Assembly: GCA_947586835.1 (NCBI GenBank)
Contig: CANPXT010000003.1
Coordinates: forward strand, 1 to 64,000
From: an uncultured Alphaproteobacteria bacterium
Lineage (GTDB): Bacteria > Pseudomonadota > Alphaproteobacteria > CAAHEQ01 > UBA3637
Length of the DNA: 64,000 nucleotides
Reading direction: 5' to 3'
The notes under the pieces were generated by a model. The model was not told where the DNA came from and did not search any database. It saw only the letters and a program-made list of their open reading frames with translations. Positions 27,202 through 34,989 of this stretch are shown here, in pieces. The first letter of the stretch is position 1. Every line of letters starts with the position of its first letter. Position numbers and translations under genes: made by a program.

Positions 27202-27224
27202 AAACTTTATTAAAGGAATAAAAA

Positions 27225-28976
27225 ATGACAATTTCTCATGTTTTAGCGCGCAAATACAGACCGCAAACATTTAATGATTTAATCGGGCAAGAAGCTTTGG
27301 TGCAAACTGTCAGTAATGCCATTAAACAGAATCGTTTGCCTAATGCCTATATGTTAACGGGTATTCGTGGAATCGGTAAAACCACATCGGCGCGCATTAT
27401 TGCCAAAGGACTGAATTGCATCGGGGTCGACGGGAAAGGCGGAATGACGCCTAATCCGTGCGGGTTGTGTAAACATTGTCGTGAAATTGCCGCCGATTCG
27501 CATATTGATGTGATTGAAATTGATGCTGCCAGTAATACCGGTGTTGATAATGTGCGGGAAATTATTGAAGGCGCCAAATATAATCCTGTATCGGCGCGTT
27601 ATAAAATATATATTATCGATGAAGTGCATATGCTGTCAAAAGCGGCATTTAATGCGTTGTTAAAAACATTGGAAGAGCCACCCGAACGCATTAAATTTAT
27701 TTTTGCAACAACTGAAATTCGAAAAGTGCCTGTTACTATTTTATCGCGTTGTCAACGGTTTGACTTAAAACGTGTTGATGAAAATGTATTGTGTGCGCAT
27801 TTAAAACATATTGCCGAATTGGAAAATGCCGTTGTTGAGCCGGAAGCGTTGCAATTAATTGCGCGTGCAGGGGAAGGATCGGTACGAGATTCCTTATCGC
27901 TGTTGGATCAGGCCTTTACACAGTTTGATATGTCAGTAAAAGCCGATGATGTGCGTCAAATGATGGGGTTAAGCGATAAATCGGCTCTGTTGAATTTATA
28001 TGAAGCTTTAATGCAAGGCGAAATTGAAAAGGCGTTGCAGTTAACGCAATCACAATGCCGAATCGGCGCCGATTCGGTTGCTCTTGTGCAGGATATGCTT
28101 GATTTAACACACTGGTTAACGCGTGTTAAAATTACGCCGTCGGTTGCCGATGATGTAAGCATGCCGGAAAATGCACGTCAACGGGGCGCAAATATGGCAA
28201 AAGAGCTTTCTATGGGAACGTTATCCATGGTTTGGCAGATTTTACTCAAAGGGCTTGATGAAGTGCGTCGGGCGGATAATCCGTGGCAAACACTGGAAAT
28301 GCTGTTGATTCGAATCACATATCTTGCCGATTTGCCAACCCCGTCACAATTAGTTGACGAAATAAAAAAAAAAGAAATAGTTCCCGTCCATGAAAAAAAT
28401 TCGGTTCAAAATAATATTATTCGATCCGTTGAACAGCCGTTATCATCGGTTACTGCATCCGCATCGAAAGAATTAAATACGTCTCAAGAAGCGGTAAAAT
28501 CAACCCCACCGCCTGTTTCTGCGTTATTATCCCTGTCTCAAACGGAAGATACGCCGGTGCGCGATGAAACGACAGTGCTCAATTCTTCCGCTTCAAAGTT
28601 TCACACATTTCAGGAAATGGTTGATTTTGCGAAAAAAGCAGGTGAAAGATTATTGGCTTTCAATTTAGAAAATTATATACGAGTCGAATCGCTGGATGAT
28701 TTTGTCATCACTTGTTTTATTTTGCCCGAAGCACCGGAACGATTGGGGTCTGACTTGATTCGGTTTTTAAAAGAAAAAGCCAAAGAAAATTGGCATATTC
28801 AAATTAAAGACAATGTAACCGAAAAAACTTTAAAAGAACAAAAACAAACGCAACAAAGTCAATTAATGGAAGAATTGTCGCGAGAGCCCGTTATTGTTCA
28901 AACTTTGGCATTATTTCCCCGTGCGCAAATTAATCATATTCGACAAAATATTGATTTAAACGAAACGACGGAATAG
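27225..28976 (+). CDS. dnaX: DNA polymerase III subunit tau/gamma
   Basis: DnaX is the ATPase of the clamp loader; full-length tau also holds the polymerase and helicase together. The 583-residue protein has Walker A G-I-R-G-I-G-K-T-T (about 45-53), the zinc module with cysteines in C-G-L-C-K-H-C, Walker B I-I-D-E-V-H-M-L and the sensor R-C-Q-R-F-D-L-K segment, then domain III to about residue 375. A Ser/Thr/Pro-rich linker and a C-terminal tau domain follow. An unbroken run of ten A lies right at the end of domain III, a place where other bacteria use slippage to make the short gamma form. Confidence 0.95.
   Translation: MTISHVLARKYRPQTFNDLIGQEALVQTVSNAIKQNRLPNAYMLTGIRGIGKTTSARIIAKGLNCIGVDGKGGMTPNPCGLCKHCREIAADSHIDVIEIDAASNTGVDNVREIIEGAKYNPVSARYKIYIIDEVHMLSKAAFNALLKTLEEPPERIKFIFATTEIRKVPVTILSRCQRFDLKRVDENVLCAHLKHIAELENAVVEPEALQLIARAGEGSVRDSLSLLDQAFTQFDMSVKADDVRQMMGLSDKSALLNLYEALMQGEIEKALQLTQSQCRIGADSVALVQDMLDLTHWLTRVKITPSVADDVSMPENARQRGANMAKELSMGTLSMVWQILLKGLDEVRRADNPWQTLEMLLIRITYLADLPTPSQLVDEIKKKEIVPVHEKNSVQNNIIRSVEQPLSSVTASASKELNTSQEAVKSTPPPVSALLSLSQTEDTPVRDETTVLNSSASKFHTFQEMVDFAKKAGERLLAFNLENYIRVESLDDFVITCFILPEAPERLGSDLIRFLKEKAKENWHIQIKDNVTEKTLKEQKQTQQSQLMEELSREPVIVQTLALFPRAQINHIRQNIDLNETTE
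28364..28373 (+). other. A10 run in dnaX, candidate slippage site for the gamma form
   Basis: Ten consecutive A encode I-K-K-K at residues 380-383. Shifting to the -1 frame reaches TGA at 28391, and shifting to the +1 frame reaches TAG at 28378, so either slip ends the protein after about 384-390 residues, at the end of clamp-loader domain III. Confidence 0.45.
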
Positions 28977-28977
28977 G

Positions 28978-29655
28978 TTATTCGATGGCTTGAATCTCTT
29001 GTCCGTGCTTTCGCAGCCAAATTTGTGCTTCTGCCTGTTGAACATTTAACTTGGCAACGGTTTGCCAAAAGCGCGCCCCGTGATTCATCTCTTTTAAATG
29101 AGCAGTTTCATGCGCGGCGATGTAATCAATGACAAACAAGGGGGCAAAAGCCAGTTTCCAACAAAAATTAATGTTTTTTTTCGATGAACAGCTTCCCCAG
29201 CGGGAAGAGGTGTCGCGTAAAACAATTTTTGCCGGTTTTTCGTTTAAGGTTGCTGCCATTTGCAACACTTTTTCTTGGATATAAGCATAAAGGCGATGTT
29301 TGGCATAATCTGTAATGCGCCGATGAATAAAAGTTTCTTCTCCGCCGACAATCAGGTGATTTCCGTCAATTAAAATGCCGCCTTTATGGTTCGGTTGATG
29401 ACAAATGATATATGTATTACCTAAAAGCATCAACGATTCGCCGTTTTGAAAATGCCTGATACCGATTTGCTTGATCATATGTGTGCGAATCCATTCAATA
29501 TTTTGTTTGGCAAACTCAATGGCTTTGGCTTTTCGGCAATACCACGGAGCGGTTAAAATAAGATTGCCTTTACAATCAAACCGCAAACGAATATTTTTAG
29601 TGCGTGCTTTTTTACAAAAAAATAAAAAATAATCGTCAATTTGTATTTTTTCCAT
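28978..29655 (-). CDS. YgjP-type (DUF45) zinc metallopeptidase
   Basis: The 225-residue protein has the DUF45/YgjP features: the W-G-S-C-S segment, then H-E-T-A-H-L-K-E-M-N-H (a H-E-x-x-H zinc motif with the third ligand histidine a few residues on) near residues 180-190, and the closing F-W region. The N-terminal half is the beta-rich part typical of the family. These are predicted cytoplasmic peptidases of unknown substrate; in several bacteria the gene lies by restriction genes, but not here. It converges on dnaX with one base between the stop codons, so the two transcripts may overlap. Confidence 0.85.
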   Translation of the reverse strand: MEKIQIDDYFLFFCKKARTKNIRLRFDCKGNLILTAPWYCRKAKAIEFAKQNIEWIRTHMIKQIGIRHFQNGESLMLLGNTYIICHQPNHKGGILIDGNHLIVGGEETFIHRRITDYAKHRLYAYIQEKVLQMAATLNEKPAKIVLRDTSSRWGSCSSKKNINFCWKLAFAPLFVIDYIAAHETAHLKEMNHGARFWQTVAKLNVQQAEAQIWLRKHGQEIQAIE

Positions 29656-29727
29656 TGATAAACACGTCCTTTTAGGCTAACATATACTTGTTTTGGGACA
29701 ATATAACATAAATGAAAGGAAAAATAA

Positions 29728-30033
29728 ATGGGAAAAAATATATCAAAAGCTATTATTTGGTTTGTTATTCATGCCATTGCTTTTTTTGTTCTTACCTGGG
29801 TTTTATTGGGTATGGGTCCGTTAGAAACGTATAATAAAATTGCGAGTCGGGTCATTAGCTTGAAAAACGGAACCATTACCGCCACAAACAGTGTTGCCAA
29901 AACGGCAGGGAGTATGGGTCGTGTGGCTAATCATCATTTGAATGAGGCAAATGATCGTATTAACGGAAAAGATCCGTATCAGGATTATAATTCCACATTA
30001 GATGCTAACGTGCGTCAGGGAATCAATCAATAA
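29728..30033 (+). CDS. Small membrane protein, unknown function
   Basis: The 101-residue product has one strongly hydrophobic helix at about residues 8-28 (I-I-W-F-V-I-H-A-I-A-F-F-V-L-T-W-V-L-L), followed by a polar part with the pattern of an amphipathic helix and an Asn/Gln-rich end. The positive N-terminus suggests N-in topology with the polar tail outside, or a signal anchor. No family was recognised. It has an AAAGGA ribosome site. Downstream is an inverted repeat (CGGGCGG/CCGCCCG) that lacks a T-tract. Confidence 0.6.
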   Translation: MGKNISKAIIWFVIHAIAFFVLTWVLLGMGPLETYNKIASRVISLKNGTITATNSVAKTAGSMGRVANHHLNEANDRINGKDPYQDYNSTLDANVRQGINQ

Positions 30034-30173
30034 ATTTATGAATGTTTTTTGTTTTCGGGCGGGTTAATTTTATCCGCCCGATGAATAAAAAAAAGAAACG
30101 AATGTACAAAAGTTGTAAAATGTGTGCCTTTTTTTATAATAAGTTTGTTTATAAGAAGAAGCATAGGAACGGA

Positions 30174-31130
30174 ATGCGTTATTTTAAATTTTTGATTTTA
30201 ATTTTTTTAAGTGTCGCTGCTATCGGGGTTTCGTTTTTAAGACCATTAAGCATTCCGCACAAAATACATTATGTTTGGATCGGCTCCAAAGAAGTGCCGC
30301 CATCGGTGGCAAAAGCCATTGAAACATGGCGTAAATATATGCCCGATTGGGAAATTATTCGCTGGGATAAAAGAAATTGTCCTGTTTTTTCAAATGCTTA
30401 CGCAAAAAAAATGTGGCGGAAAAAAGAGGTAAGATATGTCAGCGATTTTTGTCGTTATTATGCTTTGGAAAAATATGGCGGCCTTTATTTGGATACAGAT
30501 ATTTTCTTAACGGGCTCCGTTGAGAAATATTTAACGGAACCGCTTGTTATGGTTTTGGAAAAAAGGTGGCATTTGTCAGGCGGTATCTTCGGAATTGCTC
30601 CCCATCATATATTTTCCAAAAAAATGCTTGAATTTTATTACAATCATAAAGGATCCGTACCGATTGACGTACCGGATTTAATGACGGTTATTTTTTATAA
30701 GCTTTATCCGCGTGTTTCGCTTGCAAAAAACTATTATGAAAAAGGACGTCTTGCCATTTATGAGCCCAACTATATGATGCTTGATTTCGGCGGACCGGAA
30801 AATGTGGCGGAACATTGGTATGCCGCCGGAAAAACAAAATTTGTCAAAAGAGGACATTATTATGGTGTTTTTTCGAAATTGTTTTTAGATTCTTACGGTA
30901 AAGAATTAATTGACGATAACCCGAAACCGCATTATGCCGTTTTGTTGCCGAATCATTACTTTTATATTGTGGAAAAAGTTAATGATCGATGGTGGAAAGT
31001 CCGTGAAGGCGCTTGGTCGTTTGAAAAAAAGATTTTAATTTTAAAATATACAACCAAGGAAAAGAAAGTATACTCTTGCGAGATAAATAAATGCGTTTGG
31101 CTTGCACCGGTGGAAAATATCACAAAATAA
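30174..31130 (+). CDS. Glycosyltransferase with DXD motif (GT32-like)
   Basis: From the ATG at 30174 the protein is 318 residues. A membrane anchor (about 4-22) is followed by I-P-K/H-K-I-H-Y-V-W-I-G, the opening of the capsular/OCH1-type sugar transferases. The Y-V-S-D-F-C-R-Y-Y-A-L-E-K-Y-G-G-L-Y-L-D segment follows, with D-T-D as the metal-binding DxD. The C-terminal half is less conserved and ends in a Lys/Trp-rich stretch. It probably adds a hexose to a surface glycan. AGGAAC precedes this ATG; the longer ORF from 30042 has no ribosome site and would bury the signal anchor. It stands alone rather than in a glycan cluster. Confidence 0.8.
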   Translation: MRYFKFLILIFLSVAAIGVSFLRPLSIPHKIHYVWIGSKEVPPSVAKAIETWRKYMPDWEIIRWDKRNCPVFSNAYAKKMWRKKEVRYVSDFCRYYALEKYGGLYLDTDIFLTGSVEKYLTEPLVMVLEKRWHLSGGIFGIAPHHIFSKKMLEFYYNHKGSVPIDVPDLMTVIFYKLYPRVSLAKNYYEKGRLAIYEPNYMMLDFGGPENVAEHWYAAGKTKFVKRGHYYGVFSKLFLDSYGKELIDDNPKPHYAVLLPNHYFYIVEKVNDRWWKVREGAWSFEKKILILKYTTKEKKVYSCEINKCVWLAPVENITK

Positions 31131-31148
31131 GCGTTTTATAATAAAATA

Positions 31149-31175
31149 AAAACCCCCGAAACGGGGGTTTAATAA
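31149..31175. terminator. Bidirectional terminator
   Basis: AACCCCCG-AAA-CGGGGGTT hairpin between convergent genes. The T-run is stronger on the minus strand (TTTTTATTTT), serving the small NrdD-like gene, and weaker on the plus strand. Confidence 0.85.
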
Positions 31176-31192
31176 AAACAAAGCCGATTTTT

Positions 31193-31390
31193 TTATGCCG
31201 CTTGATCAATTTTATGCTCTTTACAACAACAATTTTCTTCAATAAACCATTTGCGTTCATTGAATTCTGACTTTTTACCCTTGTTGAATTGACTGTACGG
31301 ACGGAAGTAACCCATTACGCGGGTCCAACATTCTACCGGCTGACGTTCTTGTTCGTTTTGTTTTAAAATTTCTTTATCCGACAGTGTCAT
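31193..31390 (-). CDS. Small stand-alone NrdD C-terminal-like (glycyl radical) protein
   Basis: The 65-residue protein contains V-E-C-W-T-R-V-M-G-Y-F-R-P-x-S-Q-F-N-x-G-K-K-S-E-F-x-E-R-K, which closely resembles the C-terminal end of class III (anaerobic) ribonucleotide reductase NrdD, including the R-V-x-G-Y that carries the glycyl radical. The usual four-cysteine zinc site is missing, apart from one cysteine before the motif and a C-C-C at the end. Such orphan domains could act like GrcA, which replaces a damaged radical domain; that is inference. It has GGAG as ribosome site and its own promoter and terminator. No nrdD or nrdG is in this window. Confidence 0.6.
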   Translation of the reverse strand: MTLSDKEILKQNEQERQPVECWTRVMGYFRPYSQFNKGKKSEFNERKWFIEENCCCKEHKIDQAA

Positions 31391-31456
31391 GGCATAACTC
31401 CTTTAAATTATGGTTGATGTTTAACTACGGAAGCAATATTTCCTTCCCTGTTTTTA

Positions 31457-31486
31457 TTGATACCCTGAAATGATAAAAGAAGTCAA
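31457..31486 (-). promoter_or_regulatory. Promoter of the NrdD-like gene
   Basis: On the minus strand TTGACT (plus 31481-31486), an 18-base spacer and TATCAA (plus 31457-31462). The leader is about 60 bases. Confidence 0.5.
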
Positions 31487-31489
31487 CAG

Positions 31490-31750
31490 CTTTTTTATCT
31501 TTTTTACAGAATATTGAAATATATAGATTTTTTTATTTTACAAAGAAAGGCTTTTGTAAACTATTTGGTAACTTTTTATGCCAAAATCAATAAAACGGAT
31601 AAAGCTTTTTCCTTAATTTTTAAGGTTTTTACATAAAAAAACGAATCGGAAAAATTTTATAACTTATTGAAAAACAAATAAAAAAATAAATATCTTTTCA
31701 AAAGGTGATTAAGCCGATAAAAAAATAATTTGAAAAAACATATTTTTTTA
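31490..31750. other. AT-rich gene-free region
   Basis: Very AT-rich DNA between divergent promoters. No ORF with a ribosome site, no hairpin of note and no repeat was seen. Confidence 0.5.
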
Positions 31751-31751
31751 C

Positions 31752-31780
31752 TTGCAATCTTTTTGCATATAGGCTAATGT
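31752..31780 (+). promoter_or_regulatory. Promoter of the second beta-barrel gene
   Basis: TTGCAA (31752-31757), 17-base spacer, TAATGT (31775-31780). The leader would be about 60 bases, ending in AAGGAG. Confidence 0.4.
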
Positions 31781-31845
31781 ATGGAAAGCAGGATGGTCTG
31801 CTGTATGATTGGAAACAATCGAATTTAACAAGGAGAAATTAAAAT

Positions 31846-32616
31846 ATGTTAAAACAAGCTTTATTAATTGCCGGTGCGTTGTCCCTGACAACATCGGCTT
31901 ATGCATTGGAATTGACAAACCCGTTCTACGGGCCGTCCAAAGGCACAGTTGCTTCCACAACAACATACGAATTCGGAACAACAACCGCTAAAAACAATTA
32001 TGGTCGTACAAAAGACTATGATAATCTTTTAACAGAAAGTTTGTCATACGGTTTAACCGACAGCATTTCTTTTGATGCTTCCGTTGACAATCTCTGGTCA
32101 AAATTAAAATCCGTTGAAGGAACAGACACGGATGATAAAAACATCGGTTGGAATTTAGGGGCTACATGGAATATCTTAACAGGCCCGACCAAATTGCAAG
32201 TTTCTGCTGCTTACGGTCAAGATGAAACCGAGGATAATCACGGTGCTTACAAATATGTTGACGCCGGTATTAAATTGGGTCACACAATCGGCATTTACAC
32301 ACCGTATTTGTCCGGTATTGTTGAACGTCCGTTATTCCAAAGCGATTTCGGTGATCATCATACAAAATATGAAGGTAAAGCAGGCGTTTATGCCTATTGC
32401 CCGCGGGCTGATGTTGCCGTTGATACGGGTGTTCGTGTTGACTATGACGGAACAGATAAAATCGCAGCTTATTCTTATGATTTAGAAGTTTCTTACTTCT
32501 TAACGAATAATGTTGCTGTCAGTGCATTCGGTTCTTATATGCTTGACGGTAAAGCGAAATACTCAACGGATATTTACGGCAAATCCGCCGGTTTAAGATT
32601 GCGTGCAGCTTTCTAA
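31846..32616 (+). CDS. Outer-membrane beta-barrel protein
   Basis: The 256-residue product starts with a signal peptide cleaved near A-Y-A-L-E (about residue 20). The mature part shows alternating hydrophobic/polar strands joined by short turns, such as S-L-S-Y-G-L-T-D-S-I-S-F-D-A-S-V and the matching C-terminal repeats, and it ends in phenylalanine (L-R-L-R-A-A-F), as expected of barrels folded by BamA. It resembles small porin or transporter barrels but no specific family was recognised. AAGGAG ribosome site, own promoter and own terminator: a monocistronic and probably well-expressed gene. Confidence 0.75.
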   Translation: MLKQALLIAGALSLTTSAYALELTNPFYGPSKGTVASTTTYEFGTTTAKNNYGRTKDYDNLLTESLSYGLTDSISFDASVDNLWSKLKSVEGTDTDDKNIGWNLGATWNILTGPTKLQVSAAYGQDETEDNHGAYKYVDAGIKLGHTIGIYTPYLSGIVERPLFQSDFGDHHTKYEGKAGVYAYCPRADVAVDTGVRVDYDGTDKIAAYSYDLEVSYFLTNNVAVSAFGSYMLDGKAKYSTDIYGKSAGLRLRAAF

Positions 32617-32637
32617 TTTCCGATTGAGAAAAGATAA

Positions 32638-32675
32638 AAAAAGCGCCTTTCGAAAGAAGGGCGTTTTTTTTGTTT
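32638..32675 (+). terminator. Terminator of the beta-barrel gene
   Basis: AGCGCCTTT and AGAAGGGCGTT form a stem with one wobble pair, followed by a run of eight T. Confidence 0.8.
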
Positions 32676-32838
32676 GTTTTTTAAATGATAGCCGATAAAT
32701 AAAATATTTTTCACTTGAAAAATCAATGTCGGAATATATTTTTTATGCGAATTCCGTTTTTTTTTGAAAAAAGTGTTTATTTTTTAAAAAAAGTTTGATA
32801 TAGTAAGTTTATTCCAAACAAAAAATAGGATAATTTTT

Positions 32839-33444
32839 ATGAAATATTTGTTTTTTGTCTCTCTGGCTTGCTTGACGTTGACAGGATGCTTCGGGCCAAA
32901 AGCCAATAATAATGATTTCGGCTATAACAATAATTTAAGAGCGCCGGCTAAGGGCGCTTATAAATCGGTACCGCAAGAAACGGCACCCGTTGTTATGCCG
33001 CAGTCGGTAACACAACCGGCACCTGCACAACAACCGTTTGTGCAAACAATCGTAATTCCGCAATATGCACCGCAACCCATGTACGGCGCCGGAGGTATGC
33101 CTGTTGTGCAAAATATGCCGTACGCTGCCGTTCCGACACCGACAACCGTTTCTGCGCCTGCCATGCCGACGGTTGCTCAAAATCAAGAAAATGTTTATCC
33201 GTCATGGGCTTCGTCCAGTTATACGCCGCCTGCACAAGCTAATCAGTCAAATAATATTGTTCTGCTGCAAAGTGCGAATCGTACCGAAACGGTTCAATGT
33301 GCCGTATTTGATTCCATGTGCATCAATTCTTATCGACAACAAGGGTATCATCAAATATCCGGACAGAAATTTCCCGGTAATATTGATGAAGCGGGGTATC
33401 CGCAAACAGTTCAAAAGGCTGAAAGTAATATTCCCAGATGGTAA
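32839..33444 (+). CDS. Pro/Gln-rich lipoprotein, unknown function
   Basis: The 201-residue protein has a lipoprotein signal with lipobox L-T-G-C (cysteine at residue 17). The first two thirds of the mature part are Pro/Gln/Ala/Val-rich and probably unfolded. The last 60 residues contain two cysteines (V-Q-C-A-V-F-D-S-M-C-I-N) and look more conserved. It may be an envelope-spanning linker or a cell-wall binding lipoprotein; nothing firm is known. AGGA stands before the ATG. The comM gene follows after 30 bases, so the two may share a transcript. Confidence 0.65.
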   Translation: MKYLFFVSLACLTLTGCFGPKANNNDFGYNNNLRAPAKGAYKSVPQETAPVVMPQSVTQPAPAQQPFVQTIVIPQYAPQPMYGAGGMPVVQNMPYAAVPTPTTVSAPAMPTVAQNQENVYPSWASSSYTPPAQANQSNNIVLLQSANRTETVQCAVFDSMCINSYRQQGYHQISGQKFPGNIDEAGYPQTVQKAESNIPRW

Positions 33445-33474
33445 AATCTGTTGGAGATTGATTGAGGATTAAAT

Positions 33475-34986
33475 ATGTTAGCGACAACAAATACCGTTGC
33501 TTTTTCAGGCATTGAAGTTTTAACCATTCAAACGGAAGTGCAAATAACAAACGGATTGCCGGCGTTTACCATTGTCGGTTTGGCAGATAAATCTATTGCC
33601 GAAAGTCGTGAAAGAGTGCGCGCGGCTTTACATTCTATCGGATTGGAGTTGCCGGCTAAACATATTACCGTGAATTTGGCGCCGGCTGATGTCGTGAAAG
33701 AAGGAACGCATTACGATTTGCCTATTATTATGGCACTTTTGGCTGCTATGGGTGAAGTTGATCCGAATCAAATCAATTCTTATTTTATGATGGGTGAGTT
33801 GGGGCTTGACGGTTCCGTGCGAGCCGTTTCCGGTATTTTGCCGGCGGCGGTGTGGGCTTCAAAAAAGCAAATGGGCCTTATTTGCCCTGCCGAGCAAGGG
33901 ACAGAAGCCTTATACGGCAAAGCAGAACCGTTATTGGCTGTTCAAAATTTGATGCAATTACTTAATTATTTTAAAAATCAAATAACCATACCGGCACCAA
34001 CGGTACAAGAGACCGGCGATGTCACGCAAACGTTGATTGATTTAAAAGAAATTAAAGGACAGGAAGTCGCTAAACGTGCATTGGAAATTGCTGCCGTCGG
34101 CGGGCATAATTTGTTGATGATCGGTCCCCCGGGATCGGGAAAATCAATGTTGGCAAGGCGTTTAACCACCATTATGCCTCCGATGAATCGATATGAAGTG
34201 TTGGAAGTGAGTCAAATACATTCCATCGCCGGAAAATTACCCGAGGGGCGGTTAATTACCGAGCGTCCGTTTCGAAACCCGCACCATTCAGCAACCACAC
34301 CGGCCTTAGTGGGTGGGGGCGTCCGTTCCAAGCCGGGGGAAATTTCTTTGGCGCATCACGGTATTTTGTTTTTAGATGAATTGCCCGAATTTAATCGAAC
34401 AACGCTTGAAGCGCTTCGGCAGCCGTTGGAAACAGGCATCGTAACGGTCGCCAGAGCCAATGCACACATTACTTATCCTGCGCGGTTTCAGTTGGTGGCG
34501 GCCATGAATCCTTGTCGATGCGGTTATTTGGGGCTGCGCGGGCGAGAGTGTTCGCGGGCGCCGAAATGCGGTGAGGAATATCAATCAAAAATATCCGGAC
34601 CGCTTTTGGACAGAATTGATTTGCAAATTGAAGTGCCGGCCGTGAATCCGTGGGAGTTGGCGCAGGTGCCGACGGGCGAATCGTCCGAAACGATTCGCGA
34701 ACGGGTTAAAAAAGCGCGTTTGTTTTCACAGAATCGGTTTATTGAAACGCCGTTTTGCAATAATGCTCAAGCAGACGGCTCGTTTTTGGAAGCCATCGCA
34801 CCGATGGATTCGAATGCTGCCGCTTTACTGCGTGATGCTGCCGAAAAGTTAATGCTGTCGGCGCGCGGGTATCATCGTATTATTCGTGTTGCCCGTACCA
34901 TTGCCGATTTGGCCGAGTCGGACGTGATTAATCGGTTGCATGTGAGTGAAGCACTTTCGTTTCGAAATCCGTTACAAAAAGGATAA
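33475..34986 (+). CDS. comM: YifB/ComM family Mg-chelatase-like AAA+ ATPase
   Basis: The 503-residue protein has an N-terminal Lon-protease-like fold (start V-A-F-S-G-I-E-V with P-A-F-T-I-V-G-L), a central AAA+ motor with Walker A G-P-P-G-S-G-K-S and Walker B G-I-L-F-L-D-E-L-P, an M-N-P-C-R-C-G-Y zinc-like loop, and the C-terminal Mg-chelatase domain with S-A-R-G-Y-H-R. ComM is a hexameric helicase that drives branch migration of incoming DNA in natural transformation; the family is widespread and not proof of competence. Length is normal. The stop overlaps the ribosome site of the next gene. Confidence 0.93.
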   Translation: MLATTNTVAFSGIEVLTIQTEVQITNGLPAFTIVGLADKSIAESRERVRAALHSIGLELPAKHITVNLAPADVVKEGTHYDLPIIMALLAAMGEVDPNQINSYFMMGELGLDGSVRAVSGILPAAVWASKKQMGLICPAEQGTEALYGKAEPLLAVQNLMQLLNYFKNQITIPAPTVQETGDVTQTLIDLKEIKGQEVAKRALEIAAVGGHNLLMIGPPGSGKSMLARRLTTIMPPMNRYEVLEVSQIHSIAGKLPEGRLITERPFRNPHHSATTPALVGGGVRSKPGEISLAHHGILFLDELPEFNRTTLEALRQPLETGIVTVARANAHITYPARFQLVAAMNPCRCGYLGLRGRECSRAPKCGEEYQSKISGPLLDRIDLQIEVPAVNPWELAQVPTGESSETIRERVKKARLFSQNRFIETPFCNNAQADGSFLEAIAPMDSNAAALLRDAAEKLMLSARGYHRIIRVARTIADLAESDVINRLHVSEALSFRNPLQKG

Positions 34987-34989
34987 AGA

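Noticed and set aside
26959..27213. 84-codon frame containing the HIT signature, read as a real gene
   Set aside because: The start has no ribosome site, the part before the signature is not HIT-like and the catalytic part is missing, so a pseudogene fragment fits better.
30055..30081. CGGGCGG/CCGCCCG hairpin as a terminator of the 101-residue protein gene
   Set aside because: Neither strand has a T-tract after the stem; A-rich DNA follows instead.
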